Below, one piece after another: positions 17,370-26,266 of a stretch of DNA of 64,000 bases. The notes beneath the pieces are model-generated. The model saw only the letters and a program-made list of their open reading frames with translations, did no database searches and was not told the origin of the DNA. Within the stretch, counting starts at the first letter, position 1, and each line of letters opens with the position of its first letter. Source of the DNA: JAGPCK01 sp041675505 (GTDB lineage Bacteria; Bacteroidota; Bacteroidia; UKL13-3); assembly GCA_041675505.1 (NCBI GenBank), contig JBAYTR010000005.1, positions 1 to 64,000 on the forward strand. The letters are read 5' to 3'. The translations under genes and the position numbers were made by a program.

Positions 17370-18488
17370 ATGCAGTTTACTCTTGAGCATTCCGACAGCG
17401 GATCTAAAGCGCGTGCAGGTGTAATACAGACTGACCATGGTGCGATTGAGACGCCTATATTTATGCCTGTAGGAACTACCGGATCAGTAAAGGCAGTTAC
17501 ACAGCAGAATCTGGATGTTGATATACAAGCACAGATAATTCTGGGCAATACCTATCACCTGTATTTGCGTCCCGGAACAGATACTTTGGAAAAGGCAGGT
17601 GGTTTGCACAAGTTCATCAACTGGAACAAACCCATGCTTACGGATAGCGGGGGATTTCAGGTGTACTCCATTTCCGACCAACGTAAAATTCATGAAGAAG
17701 GCGTGTGGTTCAAATCACACATTGATGGTTCAAAGCATTTGTTTACTCCCGAAAATGTAATGGACATCCAACGTCAGATTGGTGCCGATATCATTATGGC
17801 TTTTGATGAGTGTACGCCCTATCCCTGTGAATACAGCTACGCGCGCAACTCCATGCACTTAACTCACCGCTGGTTAAAACGTTGTTGCGACAGGTTTGAC
17901 AGTACAGAACCTTTGTACGGTTACAACCAAACGCTTTTTCCAATTGTACAGGGAAGTGTATACAAAGACCTACGCGAGCAATCGGCACAGTACATTGCCG
18001 GAATGCAACGTGAGGGGAATGCTATTGGCGGCTTATCAGTAGGTGAGCCTGCTGAAGAAATGTATGCCATGACGGAGTTGGTTTGTAGCATTTTGCCCGC
18101 TGATAAGCCCCGCTACCTGATGGGTGTGGGAACTCCTTCTAACCTGTTGGAGTGTATAGCTTTGGGTATTGATATGTTTGATTGTGTTATGCCTACCCGT
18201 AATGCCCGCCACGGTTTATTGTTTACAAAAGACGGCACCATTAACCTGCGCAATAAAAAGTGGGAAACCGATTTTTCACCTGTAGATGATGAACTCACTC
18301 CGCTTTATTCCAAGGCCTATGTGAGGCATTTAATAAATTGTAAAGAGATTTTAGGTGCACATATTGCTACCTTGCATAACCTTAAATTTTATCTGTGGCT
18401 GGTAAAAACAGCCCGCGAGCATATAATTGACGGAACATTTGTACAATGGAAAAACAACATGGTTACTAAATTAGCCCAACGCCTGTAA
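17370..18488 (+). CDS. tgt: queuine tRNA-ribosyltransferase
   Basis: 372 aa. It exchanges guanine-34 of GUN-anticodon tRNAs for the queuosine precursor preQ1. Catalytic residues are present: general base Asp92 in LTDSGGFQVYS, GGLSVGEP, MGVGTP and the nucleophile Asp in GIDMFDCVMPTRNARHG. The usual CxCxxC zinc ligands after RNARY are absent: the region reads FSPVDDELTPLYSKAYVRHL, while the later His (ATLHNL) is kept. I recall similar Tgt sequences from other Bacteroidota, so it is probably functional. It sits 2 nt after porT. Confidence 0.92.
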   Translation: MQFTLEHSDSGSKARAGVIQTDHGAIETPIFMPVGTTGSVKAVTQQNLDVDIQAQIILGNTYHLYLRPGTDTLEKAGGLHKFINWNKPMLTDSGGFQVYSISDQRKIHEEGVWFKSHIDGSKHLFTPENVMDIQRQIGADIIMAFDECTPYPCEYSYARNSMHLTHRWLKRCCDRFDSTEPLYGYNQTLFPIVQGSVYKDLREQSAQYIAGMQREGNAIGGLSVGEPAEEMYAMTELVCSILPADKPRYLMGVGTPSNLLECIALGIDMFDCVMPTRNARHGLLFTKDGTINLRNKKWETDFSPVDDELTPLYSKAYVRHLINCKEILGAHIATLHNLKFYLWLVKTAREHIIDGTFVQWKNNMVTKLAQRL

Positions 18489-18489
18489 A

Positions 18490-19566
18490 TTGAAAATACT
18501 CGACAGATATATCATCGGAAAATTTTTGGGGACGTTCTTCTTCACCATGGCCCTTATCATTTTGATTGTTGTGGTGATAGACCTTTCAGAAAAAGTGGAT
18601 GATTTTATTGAAAAGAAGGCACCCTTCTCGGCCATAGTGTTTGATTATTACCTGAACTTTATCCCGTATTATGTCAGCCTGCTAAGTCCGCTGTTTATAT
18701 TTATTGCGGTTATATTTTTTACGGCACAACTGGCCAATCGTTCGGAGATTATAGCCATACTGGGTTCAGGTGTAAATTACACTCGTTTTCTTTTTCCTTA
18801 TTTTATAGGGGCCACCATTATCGGGTTACTCAATTTTGCGCTTTCCGCATTTATTGTACCGCCTTGCCACAAAAAAGCAGAGGCATTTGAAGACATTTAT
18901 GTGCGTACAAAAAAGAAAGTACTCTCCAGCCAGATTTACCTCCGACCATCACCGGGAACATACATCTCATTAGAATCATACAACAGCGAAGACAGCAGCG
19001 GATACAATTTTTCATCAGACTATTTTATAGGTACAGAGAAAATTTATCATTTACAGGCTGAACGTATTTATTGGAACAAGAATAAAAAAATGTGGTCGCT
19101 GGAGAATTACATGTTGCGTAAGTATTTCCAAAACGGACAGAGTGTGCAATCAGGTTTCAAAAAAGATACACTTATTAACGTGCACCCCGAAGAACTAACC
19201 AAGGCCAACAAGGTAATTGGTACTATGGATTATTTTGAACTTAACCGCGAGATAGCCAATACCAAGTTAACCGGAAGCGGTAATCTGGATGCACTTCAGG
19301 TGGAGCAGTACAAGCGTATTGCTTCTTCTTTTGCCATGCTGGTACTTACCTTGTTGGGTGTTGCCATATCTGCCCGTAAGGTTAGGGGAGGAGTAGGTAT
19401 ACATTTGGGCGTTGGTTTATTTGCCAGCTTTATATTTTTATTACTTTCACAGTTCTCAACCACATTCGGTATAAGCGGTCAGATGCCTCCGATTATTGCC
19501 GTGTGGATTCCGAATATTGTGTACCTGGGTATCGGTATTTACGTGGCAATTAAAGCGCCTAAATAG
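18490..19566 (+). CDS. LptF/LptG-family permease (LPS export)
   Basis: 358 aa, YjgP/YjgQ family. Together with LptB these permeases extract lipopolysaccharide from the inner membrane and pass it to the Lpt bridge. Three N-terminal membrane helices (about 12-35, 55-80, 98-120), a periplasmic beta-jellyroll (about 125-255) and three C-terminal helices (about 270-355) match the family. The N-terminal MKILDRYIIGKFLGTF is typical of Bacteroidota LptG. Start is TTG at 18490, one base after the tgt stop codon. The stop overlaps the next GTG. Confidence 0.88.
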   Translation: MKILDRYIIGKFLGTFFFTMALIILIVVVIDLSEKVDDFIEKKAPFSAIVFDYYLNFIPYYVSLLSPLFIFIAVIFFTAQLANRSEIIAILGSGVNYTRFLFPYFIGATIIGLLNFALSAFIVPPCHKKAEAFEDIYVRTKKKVLSSQIYLRPSPGTYISLESYNSEDSSGYNFSSDYFIGTEKIYHLQAERIYWNKNKKMWSLENYMLRKYFQNGQSVQSGFKKDTLINVHPEELTKANKVIGTMDYFELNREIANTKLTGSGNLDALQVEQYKRIASSFAMLVLTLLGVAISARKVRGGVGIHLGVGLFASFIFLLLSQFSTTFGISGQMPPIIAVWIPNIVYLGIGIYVAIKAPK

Positions 19567-20432
19567 TGAAAGCTACAGCCCTCGCCAAATTTCATGTTAT
19601 AGTTTTTATCTGGGGATTCACTGCTATACTGGGCAAGCTTATTTCTCTGGAGGCTCTGGAATTGGTATGGTACCGACTGGTGTTTACAATCATAAGTCTG
19701 TATTTATTTTTCAGGTTCTACAAGCACTCGTTAAAAATACCGCTGAAGTCAGCGCTCTACCTGTTATTTATCGGGTTGATTGTGGGGGCACACTGGTACT
19801 TTTTTTATCATGCCATCAAAGTATCCAATATTTCCATTACGCTCATCAGCCTCTCCACCATAACGCTTTTTACCTCATTGCTGGAACCGCTTTTTTTTCA
19901 ACGCAAAGTTTCCGTTTATGAAATCTTACTGGCGCTGGTGGTGATTGCCGGTATATCCATGATATATCAGTTTGAAATGGAAGAAAGTGACGGAATGTTT
20001 TACGGTATTCTGGCCGCTTTTTGCGGTTCCCTTTTTGTGGTACTCAATGGTAAAGCCACACACAAGTACCATTCGTATTCCATTACTTTTTATGAAATGG
20101 TGGGTGCTTTTGTGTTGCTCTCGCTTATGGGGTTGTTTCAGGGTAATGTGAATTTCAATTTTGAACTCAGTATGGCCGATACCATGTACCTGATACTCCT
20201 CAGTGTTATTTGTACCGCCATTCCTTTTGTAGTGAGTGTAAAACTAATGCAGGAACTCAGTCCGTTTACGGTGAACATGATTACCAACCTGGAACCGGTA
20301 TACGGCATTGTATTGTCGTTGCTCATTTTCGGAGACGCTGAATTTATGAGCAGCGGTTTTTATGCGGGTACATTCTTGATTTTATGTGCCATTTTTGCGT
20401 ACATTTACCTGAAGAAAAGAAATAAGTTATAA
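19566..20432 (+). CDS. EamA-family (DMT) transporter
   Basis: 288 aa with about ten hydrophobic helices in two EamA repeats, for example FIWGFTAILGKLISLEALELVWYR at the start and a second repeat from about residue 145. It resembles RhaT/YdcZ-like metabolite exporters. The substrate is unknown. GTG start overlaps the upstream TAG by one base, and the stop TAA overlaps the next ATG, so expression is probably coupled. Confidence 0.82.
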   Translation: MKATALAKFHVIVFIWGFTAILGKLISLEALELVWYRLVFTIISLYLFFRFYKHSLKIPLKSALYLLFIGLIVGAHWYFFYHAIKVSNISITLISLSTITLFTSLLEPLFFQRKVSVYEILLALVVIAGISMIYQFEMEESDGMFYGILAAFCGSLFVVLNGKATHKYHSYSITFYEMVGAFVLLSLMGLFQGNVNFNFELSMADTMYLILLSVICTAIPFVVSVKLMQELSPFTVNMITNLEPVYGIVLSLLIFGDAEFMSSGFYAGTFLILCAIFAYIYLKKRNKL

Positions 20433-22306
20433 TGAATAGTAAGTATACAGGTTTACTTTTAGGTCTGTCACTGGTAGTAACTCAGGTGATGGCCCAAACC
20501 GGATTTTCGTACCGCGTTAATGATAATGCACCCGTGTTGCCATTTGCAGAAGTGGTGGCGGCTGATTTACCTGATGACTGGTCGTTTTCTCTGGTAAAAT
20601 CAGGCATTACCGTTGCCCCTGAACCGGGCGGATACGATAAAGCACTCAAGCAACAAATTGATTTGGCCCGCAAAGATTTCAGAAGGGTACAGGCTAAAAT
20701 GAAAACCAACGGAGCTAATGCTGCTCCGGTTCCGCAGAATCAGAAAGTATTCATTGCCAATTCATCCAATGGTACGCCCAACGACAACAGCATGGCTATT
20801 TCCAACAGCGGTAAAATCATCAGCGTAGTGAATACTAATGTACGTGTATTTGATGAAAACGGAACAAACCAAATGCCTTACCGCTCGCTTGCCGGTTTTA
20901 CAGGCAATCAATTAACGGGACTGGACAGGACATACGATCCCCGCGTAATTTATGACCCCAATGCCGACCGTTTCATTGTGATTTTTCTTCAGGGTGACAG
21001 CAGCAACGACTCCAGAATTGTGGTAGGTTTCTCACAAACCAATGACCCCGCAGGAGCCTGGAAATGGTATGCCTTGCAAGGTAACCGCTGGAACAACGGA
21101 ACCTGGTTTGACTATCCGATTGTTTCCATTTCTAAGAAAGATTTATTTATTACAGGTAATTTACTACAAGATAACAAAGGCTGGAAAGATGGTTTCACAC
21201 AATCTGTAATCTGGCAGGTAAAACTGGATGACGGATATTCAGGAGCTGCTTTAACTAACCGCTATTACGACAATATCATATACAACGGCAAACCCATCTG
21301 GAGCATTTGTGCCGTGCAGGGTGGTGCCACACCTTACGGACCTGAGGCGTTTTTTATCTCTATGCGCCCGGGAGATGCTAAAAATGATACCGTGTTTTTA
21401 CATGCAGTAAACAATACACTGGAATCAGGAAAGGCACAATTGAGCACACGTATTCTTAAATCAAATATTACCTACGGTTTGCCACCATCTGCTATACAAC
21501 CCAGCGGACAATACCTGCAAACCAATGATGCACGTGCCTTGCATGCAATAATAGAACAAGGAGTAATCTACTTTGCAGGTAACACCATTGACACTACGAA
21601 TTACAGTGCCGGAGTTTACTTTGGTAAAATAGGGAACATATGGGGTGCACAGCCGCAGGTTACTGCACGCATAATTTCGTATGATACACTGGATATCGGT
21701 TATCCTTCCCTTACCTATGCGGGTGGCGGCACGGGCGACCAAAGTTTATTCATGACTTTCTCACATGTTTCAGCTACTACATTTCCGGGCACCTCAGTCG
21801 TGTTTGTTGACCGGTACGGAGATATCTCTGCACCGCTGCGTGTTCGCTCAGGAGATGGCTCTATTAATCTGTTAACTGACTCTAACGAACGTTGGGGAGA
21901 TTACACAGGCATTCAACGTAAGTACAATGAAACAGGTGTTTGCTGGGTTTCCGGTTCTTATGGTTCATCCAATGGCACCCATCCTACTTGTGTAGCTAAA
22001 ATTAAAAATGTGGATCCCAAATTATCTGCAACAAATCTTGCTGTGGCTTCCATGAAAATGTTCCCTAATCCTGTAATGGAAACGTTGATGCTCGAGTTGA
22101 ATATGGAACAAAAAACAACCTGTACGTTTCAGGTGATGGACGCACAGGGACGTATCATCAAAACATTCAGCGACAGAATCATTAACGGGTCAGGTTTGTA
22201 TAAAGCATCGTTTGACGTTTCTTCTTTGCCTGCCGGCAGTTATTTCTTTAAAGCCACTACACATGAAAATACGTTGTTTACTCAACCGTTTGTGGTTACC
22301 CGTTAG
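20432..22306 (+). CDS. secreted T9SS type A cargo protein, function unknown
   Basis: 624 aa. Signal peptide 1-21 (ends VMAQT). The central part (about 100-530) has repeated short beta motifs (NDNSMAISNSGKIISVVN, YDPRVIYDPNADRFIVIF, FDYPIVSISKKDLFITGN) typical of a beta-propeller and related to sialidase-like or exo-alpha-sialidase folds, although no catalytic set is evident. The C-terminus has MFPNPVMETL, VMDAQGRIIKT and LPAGSYFFK, a type A sorting domain. It is the sixth gene of the ubiE operon. Confidence 0.82.
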   Translation: MNSKYTGLLLGLSLVVTQVMAQTGFSYRVNDNAPVLPFAEVVAADLPDDWSFSLVKSGITVAPEPGGYDKALKQQIDLARKDFRRVQAKMKTNGANAAPVPQNQKVFIANSSNGTPNDNSMAISNSGKIISVVNTNVRVFDENGTNQMPYRSLAGFTGNQLTGLDRTYDPRVIYDPNADRFIVIFLQGDSSNDSRIVVGFSQTNDPAGAWKWYALQGNRWNNGTWFDYPIVSISKKDLFITGNLLQDNKGWKDGFTQSVIWQVKLDDGYSGAALTNRYYDNIIYNGKPIWSICAVQGGATPYGPEAFFISMRPGDAKNDTVFLHAVNNTLESGKAQLSTRILKSNITYGLPPSAIQPSGQYLQTNDARALHAIIEQGVIYFAGNTIDTTNYSAGVYFGKIGNIWGAQPQVTARIISYDTLDIGYPSLTYAGGGTGDQSLFMTFSHVSATTFPGTSVVFVDRYGDISAPLRVRSGDGSINLLTDSNERWGDYTGIQRKYNETGVCWVSGSYGSSNGTHPTCVAKIKNVDPKLSATNLAVASMKMFPNPVMETLMLELNMEQKTTCTFQVMDAQGRIIKTFSDRIINGSGLYKASFDVSSLPAGSYFFKATTHENTLFTQPFVVTR

Positions 22307-22475
22307 TATAGTACTGGTTATTGCCTGCTCCTCACGCAAGGAAAAAGAACCTGTAACACAACCGGCACAAAAAACAATTGAAATGCCGAAACCGGGAGTG
22401 GAGAATCAACAGCAAACCGATTCACTTAAAAAAGCAATTGATGCTGAACGTGCCCGCAGGCGCAAGAATCAGTAA
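22263..22475 (+). CDS. small lipoprotein
   Basis: 70 aa from the ATG at 22263. The signal peptide ends in a lipobox, VLVIAC followed by SSRKEKEP, and the short mature part is charged with a helical, Lys/Arg-rich tail. Its first 44 nt overlap the end of the upstream T9SS gene in another frame, so translation may be coupled. A frame opening at 22212 is longer, but the lipoprotein signal supports the later start. Confidence 0.6.
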   Translation: MKIRCLLNRLWLPVSIVLVIACSSRKEKEPVTQPAQKTIEMPKPGVENQQQTDSLKKAIDAERARRRKNQ

Positions 22476-23470
22476 GAGAAGGAAAGGGCCGAAGGCAGCA
22501 CCGCCACTACATTACTCAGCGAAAGTTGTTTGAATTTTATTTCCTGTTCACTCAGGGCCAGTAGTGTTTCCGGCTGTATTTTTATTCCCGACAGTTGTTT
22601 CAGTTGTGTGATGTACAACTCCACACCGCGCAGAAAAATATTGAATACAAACAGAAAAGTATAAGCACGGTCGTGAGGGAACTCACTGGTACGGAAAGCC
22701 GTTTGCATCTTTTGAAAATGTTCCTGAAGCTGATGAGATAACTCTGTAAAATCAGGACACTCGGTGGCCGATGTTTGAGTGTGTTTTCTGAAATCCCAGT
22801 ACAAGTCAAATACATCATCAATCAACTGGGTGAAGGCACCGGTGAGCCACAATGCTTCCTCTTCACCACTTACCATTTCTTTGCGGATAAGCGAACGGTA
22901 TATGAGCAAACTTCTGCCACCTTTTTCCTGAATGATGCTATTCACTTTTTTTCTGTCAGAAATATTGTCTCTCAGAAAACGACTTTGTTTTTCCGCTTCA
23001 AAACCCTGCATCAATGCTTTGTGAAAAGGCACCTGCCATTTGTCGTCCAGCTCAATAAGCAGGTCTTTGTAAATGGCAACAAACAGTTTTTCAATAGTGC
23101 TGTTGGCTTTGCATTGATGAGGTTCTTCCAGCATTTGCTGCACTTGTTCATAGCTCATGTTGGTGTCGTCACAAAATACATCACCCAAGGCTAAGATGGC
23201 CCCGCAGAATCCAATGTGTCGTTGTGCTTTTTCACTCAGACTGTACTCATGTAAATCGGCCATCAGTTGTGCGGCAAACAATCCTTCCAGAGGGTAGTCT
23301 TTTAGTTTGTGCAAAACGCCTTGTGTAAGACTGCCGTCATTATCTGTAAGTGCTTGTTGAATGTAAGGTTGAATATATGCCTGTGTTTGTTGCGACCACT
23401 CTTTTTTTCCTTTACTCATTTTCCAGGCCATGCCGGCAATGAGGGTAGCGTTTTTAACCGGATTAAACAT
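22469..23470 (-). CDS. all-helical protein with two Asp-rich motifs (isoprenoid-synthase-like?)
   Basis: 333 aa from the ATG at 23470, which overlaps the ABC gene's stop. A longer frame to 23509 exists but reaches further into that gene. The protein is almost entirely helical with no signal. Two acidic clusters stand out: GDVFCDD (Asp97, Asp101, Asp102) and QLIDDVFDLYWD (Asp218, Asp219, Asp222). Their spacing resembles the two metal-binding motifs of class I isoprenoid synthases, so this may be a divergent member acting on a prenyl diphosphate. The match is weak and other helical families are possible. It is the last gene of the lipid A operon. Confidence 0.6.
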   Translation of the reverse strand: MFNPVKNATLIAGMAWKMSKGKKEWSQQTQAYIQPYIQQALTDNDGSLTQGVLHKLKDYPLEGLFAAQLMADLHEYSLSEKAQRHIGFCGAILALGDVFCDDTNMSYEQVQQMLEEPHQCKANSTIEKLFVAIYKDLLIELDDKWQVPFHKALMQGFEAEKQSRFLRDNISDRKKVNSIIQEKGGRSLLIYRSLIRKEMVSGEEEALWLTGAFTQLIDDVFDLYWDFRKHTQTSATECPDFTELSHQLQEHFQKMQTAFRTSEFPHDRAYTFLFVFNIFLRGVELYITQLKQLSGIKIQPETLLALSEQEIKFKQLSLSNVVAVLPSALSFSY

Positions 23471-24090
23471 CAGCTTTTGTAGTCGTGAACATGGATGGAG
23501 TATTTGCAAAAATCGTATTCAGCCGGAGTGTTGGAAGCCACCAGCACCAGTTGTTCGCTGCAATGTTGCTGTATCATTTCTTTGTACCAGTTAATACCTT
23601 TTTCATCCAGATTAGTGCAGGGCTCATCCAGCATCAGCACCGGCATATCAGCAAACAATGCACAGGCTAATTTAACACGTTGGCGCATGCCAGATGAGTA
23701 GGATTTAAGTGCTTTGTTTTGGTGTTGCTTCAGTTGAAGCAGTTCCACCATATCTGCAACAGTAAGATTTTTTTTGGTTGGCTTAAATTCAAAATGAAAG
23801 TTCAGTTGTTCGAGCAAAGTAAAATCATCAATAAGTTCCATAGCAGGTGAACAGAAGGCAATGTGGCGAAATACATTTTCCTCTTCAATGGTCTGTCCGT
23901 TCAGCATAAAGTTTACCTTGCCGCTGCTGGCCATTATGGCTCCTGCAATCACTTGTAACAGCGTTGATTTTCCACTGCCGTTTGCACCAAGTAAAGCATA
24001 AGAACCGGGTGATGTAAAAGTGTAGTTAACGCCTTTAAAAATCCATTCGTTGCCAAAACGCTTGCCTAATTGTTCAAGCTGAATATGCAT
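23470..24090 (-). CDS. ABC transporter ATP-binding protein (no permease beside it)
   Basis: 206 aa, a single nucleotide-binding domain. Walker A is GANGSGKST (35-43), the signature motif SSGMRQRVKLA and Walker B VLMLDEPCTNLD. It is shorter than most ABC ATPases and resembles the CcmA/antibiotic-export type. No membrane partner is adjacent, so it may pair with a distant permease. It lies 6 nt downstream of lpxA on the same strand and overlaps the next gene, hinting at an envelope-lipid role. Confidence 0.85.
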   Translation of the reverse strand: MHIQLEQLGKRFGNEWIFKGVNYTFTSPGSYALLGANGSGKSTLLQVIAGAIMASSGKVNFMLNGQTIEEENVFRHIAFCSPAMELIDDFTLLEQLNFHFEFKPTKKNLTVADMVELLQLKQHQNKALKSYSSGMRQRVKLACALFADMPVLMLDEPCTNLDEKGINWYKEMIQQHCSEQLVLVASNTPAEYDFCKYSIHVHDYKS

Positions 24091-24096
24091 GGAGCG

Positions 24097-24876
24097 TTAT
24101 TTCGAAATCCCTCTTACAATGCCGTCTTCTGACGAACGTATGAATTGAAGAATATGATCCCTGTCAGTTGATGCAGGAATTTCCTGTTCAATAATTTCTA
24201 ATGCATTGCTCACGTTGTAACCACGCACAAAAAGGATGCGGTAAATATCTTCAATCTGTTTAATCAACTCATCACTGAAACCTCTTCTGCGTAAACCTAC
24301 GGTATTCACTCCCACAAACTGAAGTGGTTCGCGGGCAACTTTAATAAACGGAGGAACATTTTTTCTTACCAGTGAACTTCCGGTTACAAAAGAATGGGAG
24401 CCAATTTTTACAAACTGCTGAACAGCTACCAATCCTTCCAGAATGGCATTATCAGCAATTTCTACGTGGCCGGCCAGATTTACACTGTTGGCAATAATGA
24501 TGTTGTTGCCCAATATACAATCGTGTGCCAGGTGAACATAAGCCATCAGCAGGCAGTTGTTGCCTACTGCGGTTTTCATTTTTTCTACTGTACCGCGGTT
24601 AATGGTTACGCACTCGCGAATGGTGCAGTTGTCGCCTATTTCAACGGTAGAAGCTTCTCCGTTAAACTTTAAGTCCTGCGGTATGGCACCAATTACAGCC
24701 CCCGGAAATATGCGGCAGTTTTTGCCTATGCGTGTGCCGCTCATGATGGTAACGTTGGGGGCTATCCAGGTTCCGTCACCAATAATAACATCTGCGTCAA
24801 CAGAGGAGAACTGGCTCACGGTTACACCGGTACCCAGTTTAGCGTCAAGATGAATGTATGCTAAGGGATGAATCAT
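24097..24876 (-). CDS. lpxA: UDP-N-acetylglucosamine acyltransferase
   Basis: 259 aa. It transfers a 3-hydroxyacyl chain from ACP to UDP-GlcNAc, the first step of lipid A synthesis. Residues 1-190 are left-handed beta-helix hexapeptide repeats (IGDGTWIAPNVTIMSGTRIG). The catalytic His lies in MAYVHLAHDC, and a helical C-terminal domain follows. It overlaps lpxC-fabZ by 4 nt. Confidence 0.95.
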   Translation of the reverse strand: MIHPLAYIHLDAKLGTGVTVSQFSSVDADVIIGDGTWIAPNVTIMSGTRIGKNCRIFPGAVIGAIPQDLKFNGEASTVEIGDNCTIRECVTINRGTVEKMKTAVGNNCLLMAYVHLAHDCILGNNIIIANSVNLAGHVEIADNAILEGLVAVQQFVKIGSHSFVTGSSLVRKNVPPFIKVAREPLQFVGVNTVGLRRRGFSDELIKQIEDIYRILFVRGYNVSNALEIIEQEIPASTDRDHILQFIRSSEDGIVRGISK

Positions 24877-26264
24877 TCTTTGTCTTTAATTATCTGTGCC
24901 ATCAATTCCGCTTCACATACAATCTTATCTCCAACAAATCCGGTTCCTTTCATCAGGCAAATGCCTCTGCGAATAGGCGCCATCAGTTCCATTTTAAGGA
25001 TGAGCGTGTCACCGGGTACTACTTTATCTTTGAATTTACAATTGTCAATCTTCATGAAATAGGTACTGTACTTCTCCGGGTCGGGAACACGACTCAATAC
25101 CAGTACACCACCTGCTTGTGCCAATGCTTCCATTTGCAAAACACCCGGCATAATGGGGTTGCCCGGAAAGTGTCCTTGAAAAAAATATTGATCGGCTGTG
25201 ATGTTTTTGATACCTACCACGTGGTTTGTACTCAGTTCAATAATTTTATCTACCAGCAGAAAAGGGAAGGTGTGTGGTAATAATTTGGAGATAGCTACGT
25301 GGTCGTACAACGGTTTAACGTTGGGGTCGTAGTGCGGAGCAGCAGTTTTGCTCTTACGTTTTTTGATGAGTGCTTTTATTTTTTTACCAAAGGCTACATT
25401 GGCTGCGTGACCAGGCCGTGCGGCCATAATCTGTGCTTTGATGGGCATACCAATCAGCGCAAGGTCACCAACTAAATCAAGCAATTTGTGGCGGGCAGGT
25501 TCGTTGTTGAAACGTAATTCTACGTTGTTCAGAATGCCTTCTTTCTTCACTTCCACTTTTGGTTTGTCGAGCATTTTGGCCAACTCTTCCAACTCGTTTT
25601 CCTGTATTACACGGTCAACAATTACAATGGCATTGTTTAAATCGCCCCCGCGAATGAGGCCGTTTTTGTAGAGGTATTCCAACTCATGTAAAAAGCAGAA
25701 AGTACGGCAGGAAGAAATTTCTTTCTTGAAATCTTTTATGCTGATTAAGGAAGCATGCTGGCTGCCCAATACAGGTGAATTGTAATCTACCATTACGGTT
25801 AAACGGTAATCGTCTAATGGCATGGCAATCATTTCCACTCCGCGATCAGCTTCCTGATACAGGATGTTTTGCGGAACAGTAAAATATTCTCTGTCGGCTT
25901 CCTGTATTTCAATGCCGGCTTGTTGCAGTGCATCCATGAACATGATGGAACTTCCGTCCATAATCGGAGGTTCAGGGCCGTCAAGTTTAATGAGGCAGTT
26001 GTCAATTTCCAGTCCTACTAATGCAGCCAGCACGTGCTCCACGGTGTTGATGCGTGCGCCTTTTTGTTCAATGGTGGTACCTCTGGAAGTATCCACTACG
26101 TTATCTACGTCAGCATCAACAACAGGATGTTCAGGTAAATCTATACGCTGAAATTTGTACCAATGATTTTCAGGAGCGGGGCAAAAAGTCATGTTTACTT
26201 TTTGTCCGGTATGTAGTCCCACACCCGAGACTGTTACTTCGTGTTTAAGGGTAGTTTGTTTCAC
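24873..26264 (-). CDS. lpxC-fabZ: bifunctional LpxC deacetylase / FabZ dehydratase
   Basis: 463 aa, a fusion characteristic of Bacteroidota. The LpxC half (about 1-300) removes the acetyl group from UDP-3-O-acyl-GlcNAc, the committed lipid A step; zinc ligands are seen in TVEHVLAAL and in RHKLLDLVGDLAL. After a linker, the FabZ half (about 325-463) dehydrates 3-hydroxyacyl-ACP, with the active His in LLPHTFPFLLVDKI and HFPGNPIMPGVLQMEALAQAGG. It joins lipid A and fatty acid synthesis, which compete for the same acyl-ACP. Confidence 0.95.
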   Translation of the reverse strand: MKQTTLKHEVTVSGVGLHTGQKVNMTFCPAPENHWYKFQRIDLPEHPVVDADVDNVVDTSRGTTIEQKGARINTVEHVLAALVGLEIDNCLIKLDGPEPPIMDGSSIMFMDALQQAGIEIQEADREYFTVPQNILYQEADRGVEMIAMPLDDYRLTVMVDYNSPVLGSQHASLISIKDFKKEISSCRTFCFLHELEYLYKNGLIRGGDLNNAIVIVDRVIQENELEELAKMLDKPKVEVKKEGILNNVELRFNNEPARHKLLDLVGDLALIGMPIKAQIMAARPGHAANVAFGKKIKALIKKRKSKTAAPHYDPNVKPLYDHVAISKLLPHTFPFLLVDKIIELSTNHVVGIKNITADQYFFQGHFPGNPIMPGVLQMEALAQAGGVLVLSRVPDPEKYSTYFMKIDNCKFKDKVVPGDTLILKMELMAPIRRGICLMKGTGFVGDKIVCEAELMAQIIKDKE

Positions 26265-26266
26265 TC

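Noticed and set aside
22212..22262. Longer start of the small lipoprotein
   Set aside because: The added residues would put a second hydrophobic segment before the lipoprotein signal; the ATG at 22263 is better.
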